Source of the DNA: Marivita sp003149565
GTDB lineage: Bacteria > Pseudomonadota > Alphaproteobacteria > Rhodobacterales > Rhodobacteraceae
Direction: 5' to 3' (one strand)
Length of the DNA stretch: 64,000 nucleotides
Assembly (NCBI RefSeq): GCF_965216415.1
Contig: NZ_CBDCFU010000002.1
In this document: one piece after another, positions 53,100 to 62,335 of the stretch
How the letters are laid out: the number at the start of each line of letters is the position of its first letter
Numbering within the stretch: position 1 is the stretch's first letter
Position numbers and translations under genes: made by a program
Notes under the pieces: generated by a model
The model's input: the letters and a program-made list of their open reading frames with translations, nothing else
The model's database searches: none
Told to the model about the DNA's origin: nothing

Positions 53100-54974
53100 T
53101 CAAATCGCCTTCACTTCGGTCTCGGGCGACATGGCTTTGAAGATTTGGCGCACGTTGATCTTGGTCTGGTCGTCGGCAAAGCCGGTGTCCTTGAACACGA
53201 TCCGCATGGGTGCGTGACCTGCCAGTTCTTTGACGAGGTCTTCGGAAACGCCATCGTCGAAACAGGCCATCAGGGCGGTATCGGCGACGAAGAAGACGGT
53301 TTTGCCCTGCACGACCTCGCGGCGGATAGGAAGGGTCAGGTCAACGCCCCAGTCGAGCAGGACCTGAAAAAGCAAATCCTCTGCCGTGCGGTCCGGTTTG
53401 ATATTGTCTACGCGGGACAGAAGGTCGGCCTGAGAGGTCTGATCCGGCGTGTAGAACACATCGGCCATGTTAGAGCTGTCGATCTTGAGCACGCGGAAGC
53501 CGACATCCTTGTTCCAATCGGGGTGACATTCCCCTTCGAGGATTTTCTGACCCGCGCGTCGGATGCGTTCTTTGGATATTTCGGCGATATTCTCGTAGCC
53601 TGCTTTGGCAGCATCCGATTGACTATCGGTCGCTTCAGGAAACTGGATCGCAACGTTGCGCAGGTTTTTACCGGTTTCACTGGCGAATTGAGCGCAAGCT
53701 TCAGCTGTAGTGCCTGAACCAGCGAAAAAATCGACTACGACATCGTTGTCTGATAGATTTGCCAAGTTTAACATGAACTTAATCAGCTTTGTTGGTTTTG
53801 GTGTTTCAAATACGTCTTCTGGAATAAGCTTCAATAGTTCGTACTTGGCTTGGCGATTATGGCCCGTTTTTTCTAAATCCGTCCAAAGTGTCGAAGGCGG
53901 CAAACCTTTCATTTCATTCAGGTAGGTTCGCCTGCGTATTGCAGTTTCATCTTCAGTGAACCGGATTTCCCCAGAAGCTATCTTTTCTTCGATACTTGCC
54001 TTTGACCACCGCCATCCATTCTTCGGAGGTTTGATCGTTTTGCCCGAGGGACTTGTAATGTCGAAAACCAAGTTTTCGCGATAGGCAGGAGAATTCAACG
54101 GATTGCCGTCGAAGTAAGGCCCCCTCGGATCGTCATCAGGATTCTTGAAGTGCTTGCGTTTCTCAGGGTCATTTAATTTCTCAGGTTGCCATGTTGGCTG
54201 CCGACCATAGACCAGTGTGTGATTATGGTCAGTTGAGAACTTTTTTGCATCGTTGTTGCTGTTGTCTTTTGATCGCCAAATCGCGTTGGCGATGAAGCAA
54301 CTTTCGCCGAATATTTGATCACAAACTTTCTTCAGATTGGCTTGCTCACTGTCATCAATGCTTATGAAAATCACGCCTTCATCGTGGAGAAGGTTTCGAG
54401 CAAGCTGCAAGCGCGAAAAAATCATACTAAGCCAATCCGAATGAAACCGTCCATTCGCCGCGGTGTTCGCCACTAAACGATTACCCTCATCATCCTTCTG
54501 GTTCGACCGTTCCAAAAACTCCGCCGAGCTTTCCGCAAAATCATCATCATAAACAAAGTCATTCCCCGTGTTATACGGCGGATCGATATAGATCATCTTG
54601 ACCTTGCCCAGATAGGTCTCTTGCAGCAGCTTCAGCGCCTCAAGGTTGTCGCCTTCGATGAACAGGTTCTGGGTGGTGTCGAAATCCACGCTTTCCTCCC
54701 GCGCGGGGCGCAGGGTTTTGGCAATGGGGGCGTTGGCGGTGATCAGAGCCTCGCGCTTGCCCGGCCAGTTCAGGTGATAGCGTTCCTGCGGCCCCTCGAC
54801 GATGCTGTCGGACAATTCCTGACGCAGCTGGTCAAAATCCACCGCCAGACGCAGCTTACCATCCTCAACCGCTGCCTCGGTCACGCAGCCGGGGAAAAGC
54901 GCGCGGATCTTGGCGATATTGTCCTGTGTCAGGTCAGGGCTGTGCATTTTCAGCTTTTCGATCTCGTCACTCAT
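53100..54974 (-). CDS. mod: Type III DNA methyltransferase, Mod subunit
   Basis: A 624-residue beta-class N6-adenine methyltransferase: motif IV 'DPPYNTGNDF' (residues 131-140) comes before motif I 'VDFFAGSGTTAEACAQF' (about 430). The target-recognition region lies between them. It provides recognition and protective methylation for the Res subunit. The ATG lies 25 bp after the DUF4391 gene stop. Confidence 0.95.
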   Translation of the reverse strand: MSDEIEKLKMHSPDLTQDNIAKIRALFPGCVTEAAVEDGKLRLAVDFDQLRQELSDSIVEGPQERYHLNWPGKREALITANAPIAKTLRPAREESVDFDTTQNLFIEGDNLEALKLLQETYLGKVKMIYIDPPYNTGNDFVYDDDFAESSAEFLERSNQKDDEGNRLVANTAANGRFHSDWLSMIFSRLQLARNLLHDEGVIFISIDDSEQANLKKVCDQIFGESCFIANAIWRSKDNSNNDAKKFSTDHNHTLVYGRQPTWQPEKLNDPEKRKHFKNPDDDPRGPYFDGNPLNSPAYRENLVFDITSPSGKTIKPPKNGWRWSKASIEEKIASGEIRFTEDETAIRRRTYLNEMKGLPPSTLWTDLEKTGHNRQAKYELLKLIPEDVFETPKPTKLIKFMLNLANLSDNDVVVDFFAGSGTTAEACAQFASETGKNLRNVAIQFPEATDSQSDAAKAGYENIAEISKERIRRAGQKILEGECHPDWNKDVGFRVLKIDSSNMADVFYTPDQTSQADLLSRVDNIKPDRTAEDLLFQVLLDWGVDLTLPIRREVVQGKTVFFVADTALMACFDDGVSEDLVKELAGHAPMRIVFKDTGFADDQTKINVRQIFKAMSPETEVKAI

Positions 54975-54999
54975 GTCTTCCCACGTTCTTTTCTTGGGC

Positions 55000-55668
55000 C
55001 TATTCCGGCTTTTTCAGATGCTCGAAGTCCGCCTGCGCCTCACGCAGCTGACCGTGCAGTGTCATTTTGATGTTGAATTGCGTCTCGCGTTTCAACTTGG
55101 ATTTTAGCTGGCTGATCTCACGCTCTTTGGTTTTGAGGGCGTGCGTCCGGTCCATCCGCGCGCTCAAGCTCTCCGCCGTTTGCGGCACAATCGGCATGAG
55201 CGCCGTCAGGATCTGTTCATAAAGCACGCCAAGGTTCAGCGCCACTGGCAATGGGCTGCGTGGCGTGTCGATGGGCAGCCAGTCCGAGCGCAGATAGTCC
55301 GAGAGCACCCATTTGGCCGCGTCAGCCTCTGACGGGCGTTTATGGGCGGCGGCGATTTGGATTTGGCCGTCCTGTTCCAGTTCGAACAGGATCGGAAAGG
55401 GGATGGCGCGGTCGATGGCCTTGAGCACATCATCGTGCACCGCGTCGGTTTTCAGCGTCACGCGGAAGACCTGTATCTCTGGCACGGATTTGGTGGCAGG
55501 CAGGTTGATGGTTTCCGGGGCCAGCTTGGCGCGCCATGTGATCTGGTCGACTTGCGCAACGAATTTGTCCTTGAGCGCGGTGGTGGCTTGGACGCGGTCA
55601 TAGATCCGCGTCTTGGGCACGACACGTTTCAGGAGCGCTGATTTGGGGTAGTCGTAGAGTGCTGTCAT
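55000..55668 (-). CDS. DUF4391 domain protein
   Basis: A 222-residue protein: 'MTALYDYPKSALLKRVVPKT', 'DKFVAQVDQITWRAKLAPET' and a late helix with 'ALKTKEREISQLKSKLKRET' define DUF4391. Its role is unknown, but such proteins are commonly found beside helicases and type III Mod genes. The ATG overlaps the helicase stop in an ATGA quartet. The charged C-terminal coiled coil suggests that it bridges partner proteins. Confidence 0.85.
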   Translation of the reverse strand: MTALYDYPKSALLKRVVPKTRIYDRVQATTALKDKFVAQVDQITWRAKLAPETINLPATKSVPEIQVFRVTLKTDAVHDDVLKAIDRAIPFPILFELEQDGQIQIAAAHKRPSEADAAKWVLSDYLRSDWLPIDTPRSPLPVALNLGVLYEQILTALMPIVPQTAESLSARMDRTHALKTKEREISQLKSKLKRETQFNIKMTLHGQLREAQADFEHLKKPE

Positions 55669-58600
55669 GCAGCGTCCCTCACGACGATGAAGGCGAGCAG
55701 TTCAAAGTCATCGAGACCGGCAATGGTGTGGGTCAGCGCCGTGGTGTGCCCGCCGGAAAAGAGGCTGTCTAGGTCGCGTTCTTCCTTCACCTCGATCATA
55801 GACTTGATGGCGTCGCTGAGCAGTTCGGAATACTTGCCCATCTCACGCCCATCCTTGGTTTCCGCGTTGAAGCCGTCGCAGAGCGCTTTGATCGGCTGGT
55901 CGAGCCCCTTGCAGCTGGAGCGGATCAGGTCAAGCAGGCGCTTCACCTCGGTGTGGTCGGCGATGACGCTTGCGTCGTTGTCTAGGTAGATCAGGTAGTA
56001 AGGGTGCAGCCGGTTCTGCTGATTGACGTTCACATCCGGGTGGATGTTCCGCAGAGCGAAGATCACACCAGGCTGCAGGCCTTTCGCGGGATTGGACGGG
56101 ACGATGGCGTGCAGGCCTTTGGGTTGGCCCGCTAGATCGCCATGTTCCTTGGTGTAGTTCCACAGGTCCATACGGAAGTCGTTCAGGCCCAGGTCTGTGA
56201 TGGAAACGCCGGTTTTGACGTCTTCGAGCTCGATCACTTCTTCCTGCAGGCGCTGTAACTGGTCCTTGCGATAGGCGACGTCACTGCTTTTCGCCGTCAG
56301 CACGTTGTCTTCGCCGGTGCCAGTGAGGTCGACGATGTGCATCCGGTTTTCGACCCGTTCCTTGAGGTTGATGTACTCGTCGAGCGAGATGTCGGGCCAG
56401 TAGTTGACCAGCTGAATGGCGGTGTTGGGCGAGCCGATCCGGTCAACCCGGCCAAAGCGCTGCACGATGCGCACCGGGTTCCAGTGGATGTCGTAGTTGA
56501 TCAGGTAGTCGCAGTCCTGAAGGTTTTGCCCTTCGGAAATGCAGTCGGTGCCGATCAAGATGTCCAGCTCTTCTGGCACCTCTGGCATGATCAGCGCCTT
56601 CTCTTTCGCCTTGGGGGCGAAGAGCGTCAGAACCGATTGGAAATCGTAATGAGGCTTCAAGGTCGTCTTGGGGTTCCCTGAGCCTGTGACAATGCCTGTT
56701 TCGGACCCCATCACGCGCTTAAGGGCGGGCGCAACGTGACGATAGAGATAATCGGCGGTGTCAGCGTAAGCGGTGAAGATCAGAACCTTGCGATTGCCCG
56801 GGTTCAGGGGGGAAGCCATCTTTTGCTTGATGACGTCAATCAGGTGCTGGAGCTTGGCGTCCTCTTCAACGCCAACCTTTTCCATCTCAGCCAAGAGGCC
56901 CTGAATGATCTCGCGGTCGCCGCCCAAGTCAGCTCTCCACGTCGGGATATCCATGTCAGCGAGGTCGATTTGGATCTTCTTGCCGATGGTAAATTCGCCA
57001 AGTCCCGACAAGTCATCATCGTCTGTATCCAAGTTTTCCACGTCATTGAAGACATCTTCGATCCTGCCATTGCCGCCACTCGCCTCGAAGCGATCGATGG
57101 CCTCCAGCATCGCGCCGATGTTTCGTTCGAGCGCGCCAAGTGTGAGACGGAATGCCTCTACTGAGCTTTCAAGGCGCTTTAGAAGGTTCGTCGTCATTAG
57201 CGCTTGCAGGCTTCGCTCGCGATCGGCCTGGCGCAACGTTCCTTTGGAACCCTCGGTCTTTGTGTCGTAGAGCTCTTCGTATTTTCGGAGTCGGCTTGGT
57301 TGGATGTAGTTCACCGGCGCATAGACCGCCATTTTGAGAAGCGATAGGTCGCTATAAATCTCGTCAAATCCCACGACATCCTCGCGGAACGTGATCGGGA
57401 GATGATGGGAAATCGGCTTCTTTCGCTCAGGGAACTGCCCGATGTCGGCGGTGTCGTAGAATTGCTCAATATGCTTGCGAGAACGCGCAATTGTCACCGA
57501 ATCCAAGAGCTCAAAGAAATCAAGATCCAGCGCTCTAAGAATGGATTGCGCCGTGCGTTCCGCTGGAGGGAGCTCCGACCACGTATTGAAGGCGGCTTGA
57601 GCCTTCCGGAAAATCTCTTCAACACTGGATTTGGTCTTCAGGTTTCGGCTCAACGTGTCCGAATGCCCCTCGTATGCCAATGCGAGCTGGTTGCGTAGGT
57701 CGGTGAACCTGTTGTTAACGGGGGTCGCGGAAAGCATCAGAACTTTTGTCTTCACGCCGGATCTGATGACCTTGTTCATCAGCTTCTGGTATCGAGTTTC
57801 CCGATCTTTGTAGACGTCGTTGTTTCGGAAGTTGTGAGACTCATCGATGACGACCAGATCATAATTGCCCCAATTGACCCGATCGAGCGGGATGCCCAGA
57901 GACTCGCCCGATGTTCTGGAGAGGTCGGTGTGGCAGAGGACATCATAGTTGAAGCGGTCGGCTGCAAAGAGGTTTGTCTTGAGGTTCGTGTTGTAGTTGC
58001 GCCAATTGTCAGCAAGCTTTTTGGGGCAGAGAACTAGGACAGATTTGTTCCGTAGTTCATAATATTTGACTACCGCGAGCGCGGTGAACGTTTTTCCCAA
58101 GCCAACGCTGTCCGCAAGGATGCAGCCGTTATAGGTTTCCAGCTTGTTAATTACCCCAGTGGCAGCGTCTCGTTGATAGTTGAACAGCTTGTTCCAGACG
58201 AGGCTATCCAAGTATCCCGTTTGGTCATTGGGCAGCACATCCTCGTCGACCTCCTCAAGGAATTCCCTGAAGATGTTGTACAGGATCAGGAAGTAAATCC
58301 TTTGCGGCGAATTCTCCTGGTAAACGGCCTCAATGTGCTGAAGGACTTGATCCGTCACATCTTGAACGTTTGCGGGGTTGGCCCAGACCTGATCAAACAA
58401 CGAAAGATAAGTTTTTGCCGAAAGGTCGTCCTCGAAGGCATGCGTGAAATTCGAAACAGCGTTGCCAGGTTGGTAGCCCAAATCGACGGCTGAAAACCCA
58501 CTGATCGGCGAGAAGACTTTATTGCCTTTTTTGGCTTCGATAGTCGCAAACTGCTGCATCGGGGCGTCAGTTGCGTTGGATTTGAAAGTTGCCTTCCTCC

Positions 58601-58997
58601 GGATCCAATCCGCGCATTGTTTTGCGATGGCTCTTTGGGTCAATTTGTTCCGAAGATGAATTTCAAATTCTGTACCGTACAGCGCGGTTTCCCTGAGCTG
58701 TTTCGGGATAAAGAACTCCCGTTTTTCTTTCCTCGAACGCCCCAGAGCTTCGTTCGGAATGAACGTCGGATCTGTCAGGATGAACTCGAGCTCTTCGACG
58801 CTTTCCAATTCATTCCGAAGCGCTTCGTATGCAAAGATTGAGAAGCAACTAGCCGCCACCCGGATCTTCGCCCCAGCTTCAACCCCTGCTTTTAGTTCAT
58901 CTCCCAAGAGGACAGAAATGTTGTCGATGATTTTCAAAAGATTGCCCTGAATTCGAACGGTTTTTTGTAAACGTATCGCGTAACGGCCTATGTTCAC
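55665..58997 (-). CDS. SNF2-type helicase with PLD-like N-terminal domain
   Basis: A 1110-residue protein. The first 150 residues look like a phospholipase-D-type domain of helicases ('KIRVAASCFSIFAYEALRNE'), without a clear HKD motif. The helicase has Walker A 'LADSVGLGKTFTAL' (about 294-307), DESH box 'VVIDESHNFRNN', 'MLSATPVNNRFTDLRNQL', and C-terminal motifs 'LIGTDCISEGQNLQDCDYLI' and 'RIVQRFGRVDRIGS'. It heads the operon with DUF4391, Mod, Res and DUF4268 genes, so it probably remodels or translocates on target DNA. Confidence 0.9.
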   Translation of the reverse strand: MNIGRYAIRLQKTVRIQGNLLKIIDNISVLLGDELKAGVEAGAKIRVAASCFSIFAYEALRNELESVEELEFILTDPTFIPNEALGRSRKEKREFFIPKQLRETALYGTEFEIHLRNKLTQRAIAKQCADWIRRKATFKSNATDAPMQQFATIEAKKGNKVFSPISGFSAVDLGYQPGNAVSNFTHAFEDDLSAKTYLSLFDQVWANPANVQDVTDQVLQHIEAVYQENSPQRIYFLILYNIFREFLEEVDEDVLPNDQTGYLDSLVWNKLFNYQRDAATGVINKLETYNGCILADSVGLGKTFTALAVVKYYELRNKSVLVLCPKKLADNWRNYNTNLKTNLFAADRFNYDVLCHTDLSRTSGESLGIPLDRVNWGNYDLVVIDESHNFRNNDVYKDRETRYQKLMNKVIRSGVKTKVLMLSATPVNNRFTDLRNQLALAYEGHSDTLSRNLKTKSSVEEIFRKAQAAFNTWSELPPAERTAQSILRALDLDFFELLDSVTIARSRKHIEQFYDTADIGQFPERKKPISHHLPITFREDVVGFDEIYSDLSLLKMAVYAPVNYIQPSRLRKYEELYDTKTEGSKGTLRQADRERSLQALMTTNLLKRLESSVEAFRLTLGALERNIGAMLEAIDRFEASGGNGRIEDVFNDVENLDTDDDDLSGLGEFTIGKKIQIDLADMDIPTWRADLGGDREIIQGLLAEMEKVGVEEDAKLQHLIDVIKQKMASPLNPGNRKVLIFTAYADTADYLYRHVAPALKRVMGSETGIVTGSGNPKTTLKPHYDFQSVLTLFAPKAKEKALIMPEVPEELDILIGTDCISEGQNLQDCDYLINYDIHWNPVRIVQRFGRVDRIGSPNTAIQLVNYWPDISLDEYINLKERVENRMHIVDLTGTGEDNVLTAKSSDVAYRKDQLQRLQEEVIELEDVKTGVSITDLGLNDFRMDLWNYTKEHGDLAGQPKGLHAIVPSNPAKGLQPGVIFALRNIHPDVNVNQQNRLHPYYLIYLDNDASVIADHTEVKRLLDLIRSSCKGLDQPIKALCDGFNAETKDGREMGKYSELLSDAIKSMIEVKEERDLDSLFSGGHTTALTHTIAGLDDFELLAFIVVRDAA

Positions 58998-59530
58998 AGC
59001 CCAAATTCAACCTATGTACACGGATTGTCTTTCGGATCATCGCCAAGGCTGTTTGACCATCAGAAGCGCTGCAACAGGTTGTTGCGACACGCCAAGCAGA
59101 TGTTCGTCTTGTTTCGAGCCCGCGCCTTCACGCGCGGGCAACCTAACCCAATAGACTGCACCGAGGCTCAACGGGCCGTCGGCCCGCTCACCCCGATCCA
59201 GACACCATTCCTTTTGTTTGGTCCGCCCAACATCCCTGACCGTGGCGGTCAACCTTAGTCCATCCCCAAAATCAGCCACCAATTTCCCCTGTCTCGCGGG
59301 CGAGCCATTCCTCGCGCGGCAAATTGGCGTCTGATTTTGGCGCAGACATTTTCTTCGCAAATGTGGCCGATTGACAGCCCCGTTCAGGGCCGTGGGTCGG
59401 GCTTTGCCCTCTCCCACTCTGTTCCGCCGAATACATGCGTATTCGGTCAGATCAAGTGGCCGAGGCGCAGCCCAACGGCGGAAGGGGGCGCGAAGCCTCA
59501 CCCGCGTCACTTTGATCGAGGAGGCCACAA
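58998..59530. promoter_or_regulatory. Divergent regulatory region with leader repeat
   Basis: A 533-bp non-coding region between the defence operon and the ArdC-like gene. It should hold the promoters of both. The part nearest ArdC (59391-59530) is a leader that is duplicated before the gene at 61035. The part around 59180-59240 (GTCCGCCCAACATCCCTG) is also repeated at 60762-60780. Confidence 0.6.
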
Positions 59531-59541
59531 ATGGCACCGAA
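59391..59541 (+). repeat. Duplicated leader, copy 1 (before ardC-like gene)
   Basis: About 150 bp matched at 60897-61045. It includes CCGAATACATGCGTATTCGG (59427-59446; 8-bp arms, 4-bp loop) and ends with GGAGGCCACAAATGGC across the start codon. Confidence 0.8.
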
Positions 59542-60409
59542 GTTTGATGTTTATGCCCATGTCACCAACACCATTATTGCAGAGATCGAGGCGGGCACGC
59601 CGCCATGGCGCAAGCCGTGGACAGGGAGCGCGTCCGGCATTGCCTTGCCGACCCGACACAACGGGGAGGAGTATCGCGGAATTAACGTCCTGATGCTCTG
59701 GGTCATGGCGGCCAAGCATGGCTATGTGTCCAGCCGCTGGATGACCTACAAACAGGCGCAGGAGCTGGGTGGCCAAGTCCGCAAAGGTGAAACGTCGTCG
59801 ACCGTGGTCAAATACGGGACGTTCACCCGAGAGAACGAGATGGGCATTGAGGAAGAGTTGCCCTATGCGCGCGCATACCGCGTCTTCAACGCGGATCAGA
59901 TCGAAGGTTTGCCGGAGGAGTACTACATCCGGCCCGAGGACCCGCGCGATCTTGGCACGGCCGAAGATCCTGAGCTTGAGGCGTTTTTCAGCCGGACAGG
60001 GGCGGAGATACTCACCAGTGATAACCCGCGCGCCTACTACAGCCCCGCCAAAGATCACATCCATATGCCGCCAATTGCCACGTTTCACAATGCGGCAGGC
60101 TATTATGGGACATTGTCCCATGAGGTGATCCATTGGACCGGCAGCGAAAAGCGGCTTGAGAGGATCAAGAAGTTTGCGAACCGTGAGGCCTATGCCTTTG
60201 AAGAGCTGGTGGCAGAAATCGGCGCTTGTTTCCTTGGGGCTCAGATCGGCGTTGCACCGGAGTTTGACCAAAGCGCCGCCTATGTCGAAGGGTGGTTGAA
60301 AGCGCTCAAAGAGGACAAGCGGGCGATTTTTCGTGCGGCGTCCGAGGCTCAGAAGGCCGCCGATTTTGTCCTAGCAGCCGCAGGTCAATCGAAAGCAGCC
60401 GCAGCATGA
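59531..60409 (+). CDS. ardC: ArdC family antirestriction ssDNA-binding protein
   Basis: A 292-residue protein with the ArdC N-terminal ssDNA-binding domain ('GTPPWRKPWTG', 'YRGINVLMLWVMAAKHGYVS') and the C-terminal metallopeptidase-like domain with 'TLSHEVIHWTGSEKRL' and 'FEELVAEIGACFLGAQ' (HExxH plus Glu). ArdC proteins protect incoming plasmid DNA from host restriction during conjugation. The start has GGAGG 6 bases upstream. The next gene overlaps in an ATGA quartet. Confidence 0.93.
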   Translation: MAPKFDVYAHVTNTIIAEIEAGTPPWRKPWTGSASGIALPTRHNGEEYRGINVLMLWVMAAKHGYVSSRWMTYKQAQELGGQVRKGETSSTVVKYGTFTRENEMGIEEELPYARAYRVFNADQIEGLPEEYYIRPEDPRDLGTAEDPELEAFFSRTGAEILTSDNPRAYYSPAKDHIHMPPIATFHNAAGYYGTLSHEVIHWTGSEKRLERIKKFANREAYAFEELVAEIGACFLGAQIGVAPEFDQSAAYVEGWLKALKEDKRAIFRAASEAQKAADFVLAAAGQSKAAAA

Positions 60410-60585
60410 GCGGCCCCGCAATCCTACCCCCGATGACGTGCCGCAAATGCGGCGCGTCAAACCCAGTGATCTTTCTCGCGCCGGTCATCGTGAAAGGCAG
60501 TGGCACCTCTATTTGCTTAGATTGCGCAGAGGCGCGCAAATGGCTGGATCCGGACGGCAACTTGAAAGCCGGTGTTGAGCTTTGA
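60406..60585 (+). CDS. Small CxxC zinc-ribbon-like protein
   Basis: A 59-residue protein with two cysteine pairs, 'MTCRKCGASN' and 'SICLDCAEAR', a likely treble-clef or zinc-ribbon. The ATG overlaps the ArdC stop (ATGA), so it is translated with ArdC. Function unknown. Confidence 0.7.
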   Translation: MSGPAILPPMTCRKCGASNPVIFLAPVIVKGSGTSICLDCAEARKWLDPDGNLKAGVEL

Positions 60586-61034
60586 GCACCTGCGCCCCGC
60601 CTCATGTGGCGGGGCGTAGGCCTCGGGGGATGAAATGAGAAATTGAGGCCCGTGCTGCTGCGCACGGGCCGCCCTGAGAAACGGACTGTGCGGAGGATCG
60701 ACCGGCTTTCAGCCCGCTCACCTCCTTCAGGCTTCTTTCAATTTGATTGGTCCGCCCAACATCCCTGTCGCGTCCCGTCAATGGGCAAGCACCGCGCAGG
60801 CGCGTTGTCAAAGCCTTCAACCCGTGTCCTCGCGCGGGGCGCGCTGCGGGCCGCACCAGTTGCTGGCTTTGACCCATTGACTGGCCGCGCCAGGGGCGTG
60901 GGTCGGGCTGTGCCCCCACCCACTCTGTTCCGCCGAATACATGCGTATTCGGTCAGATCAGATTGGCCGGTGTGCAGCCCATCGGCGGAAGGGGAGCCAA
61001 ACCCCGACCGCAGCACCCAAAAAGGAGGCCACAA
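60586..61034. promoter_or_regulatory. Intergenic region with second leader copy
   Basis: A 449-bp non-coding stretch. Its second half (60897-61034) is the duplicated leader, and 60700-60790 also resembles 59170-59260. No gene is supported here; the open frame on the minus strand shares a peptide with the one opposite 59391-59537 only because the DNA is duplicated. Confidence 0.6.
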
Positions 61035-61045
61035 ATGGCTCACAA
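60897..61045 (+). repeat. Duplicated leader, copy 2 (before gene at 61035)
   Basis: Matches 59391-59541 with an offset of 1504-1506 bp. The 20-bp inverted repeat CCGAATACATGCGTATTCGG (60933-60952) and the bases next to it are identical; the ATG is again about 82 bp after it. Confidence 0.8.
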
Positions 61046-61343
61046 ATATCAGCCCCCGAAATTCTGGACTTGTGACTGTGATCGCACGACCGGCGGTCAC
61101 ATCATCGACGGGCTCTATAGCGCCTGCGTCTATTGCGGAAAGCATCGGCATGAGCTGAAAGAGATCGTTGTTCCGTCAGGTTTGGGCGGTGTGTTCTGTG
61201 TCGAGATCCTCAGCGTTGAGGATGATTGCGCCAAGGTGAAGGTGGCCAAGAGCTCGAACGGCTTTGACGCGCTGCCGCCCTTCAAGGTGCCGTTCAAGGA
61301 CATCGCTCCGCGCTGGAAACACAAGGCGGGAGAAATCCGATGA
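61035..61343 (+). CDS. Hypothetical protein with Cys/His-rich N-terminus
   Basis: A 102-residue protein with 'WTCDCDRTTGGHIIDG', 'ACVYCGKHRH' in the first 45 residues, possibly a zinc-binding site, then a beta-rich tail. AAAGGAGG precedes the ATG. The gene heads a run of three overlapping small genes. I recognise no family; the strong ribosome binding site, shared leader and ATGA overlaps support a real gene. Confidence 0.7.
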   Translation: MAHKYQPPKFWTCDCDRTTGGHIIDGLYSACVYCGKHRHELKEIVVPSGLGGVFCVEILSVEDDCAKVKVAKSSNGFDALPPFKVPFKDIAPRWKHKAGEIR

Positions 61344-61543
61344 TCCCCGACTATCACAGCGATGATTTTGCGACCGCGCGTCTGGAGGATACCGTCAGCT
61401 TGCGAAGCGCAGCCCGAGAGGCGCGCGCCACGCTTTACGCGGTGTTGAACCGGCTGGAGCTGAACGATCTGGAGGGTGAGGAGCAGCCCTATATCGACGA
61501 TTGCCTTGGGGCTCTCGCAATCCTTGAGGAGGCGTTGCGATGA
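61340..61543 (+). CDS. Small helical protein of unknown function
   Basis: A 67-residue, acidic, mostly helical protein ('SLRSAAREARATLYAVLNRL', 'YIDDCLGALAILEEAL'). It overlaps the genes on both sides by ATGA quartets, so it is part of a translationally coupled set. Confidence 0.65.
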   Translation: MIPDYHSDDFATARLEDTVSLRSAAREARATLYAVLNRLELNDLEGEEQPYIDDCLGALAILEEALR

Positions 61544-61722
61544 CCTTGGAAGAGATCAAAGCAACAGTGGACGCGGGCAACCGCGTTCACCGGTGCGTCC
61601 CACGAGAAACTTGCAGGCAATTGCGCCTGTCTTCAAGGGTGCGACAAGCTTTTGAAGCGGTTTTAGCTACTTGGGACGCCGAAACCGCGGGGTTCGCCAT
61701 TTTGCTCCAGTTTCATCGATAG
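61540..61722 (+). pseudogene. Probable truncated small gene
   Basis: The ATG overlaps the previous stop, and the first residues 'MTLEEIKATVDAGNRVH' look like the start of a small conserved mobile-element protein. After about residue 19 the sequence loses this character and runs into the 3' region of the convergent gene 61667-62185, with no terminator or clean ending. I infer that a rearrangement replaced its 3' part. The N-terminal match is from memory of the family pattern and is uncertain. Confidence 0.45.
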
Positions 61723-62185
61723 CATGGGCGCGTTTGATTGCTAGGTATCCGCCTTCCTTCGTGGAAAAGACGGAAAAAGAATGAGATGAGCGAGGGGCAA
61801 TTTCGACGTTGCCTCGCTCAGAGACTGCCCCGTAAATATTATGCTGGCTGCCGCCATAAGGCATCGTGGCATCTTTTCGCCCGTCCTGCGTATCAACCCA
61901 AACGTCCTGTATGTGTGCGGTCACTCCACCAACATTACGGACCTTTACTTTGTGGGTTATGCAGGAAGTCGGAGCACTCGAGAGCCTTAGCTCCTCTGTT
62001 GGGGGATTGAGGTGCGCTTGGAAAGCTTCTTCGGTCTTTTCTACTATCACCTCGATTTGAAGCTGGATTCTCGAACCCGTCACAGCGTGTCGGTAGCGCA
62101 TGAAATTTAGCGCCAAGGCGATAGTTCCTACAGCCGCCCCATATGTGGCGAGCAGGTTTTGACTGACAAAATCGTAAATACTCAT
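61667..62185 (-). CDS. Hypothetical membrane-anchored protein
   Basis: A 172-residue protein with one N-terminal hydrophobic segment (about residues 10-30, 'NLLATYGAAVGTIALALNFM') and a beta-rich soluble part ('ITHKVKVRNVGGVTAHIQDV'). It resembles small anchored proteins often seen as cargo in mobile elements; no family is recognised. It lies against the direction of its neighbours and overlaps the end of a broken gene, consistent with later insertion. Confidence 0.6.
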   Translation of the reverse strand: MSIYDFVSQNLLATYGAAVGTIALALNFMRYRHAVTGSRIQLQIEVIVEKTEEAFQAHLNPPTEELRLSSAPTSCITHKVKVRNVGGVTAHIQDVWVDTQDGRKDATMPYGGSQHNIYGAVSERGNVEIAPRSSHSFSVFSTKEGGYLAIKRAHAIDETGAKWRTPRFRRPK

Positions 62186-62335
62186 ACTTCTAGAATCTCT
62201 TGCTTATACGCCTTTGGGCACTTTCAGTTTTGTTCGTTGGGCTGCGTTGATCGCACCGACCAAGCAAAAGCTGAGCAGTATGCACCGGTGACCATACTGG
62301 CGCGTTGATAGATGAGTCCATCGCCCTTGGATGGC

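Noticed and set aside
48849..58997. BREX or DISARM system
   Set aside because: There is no PglZ, BrxC, DrmA or DUF1998 (DrmB) gene; the methylase and nuclease are a clear type III Mod/Res pair.
59037..59537. Minus-strand frame sharing a peptide with a frame at 60738-61151
   Set aside because: The shared peptide follows from the duplicated leader DNA read backwards; neither frame has a ribosome binding site or other support.
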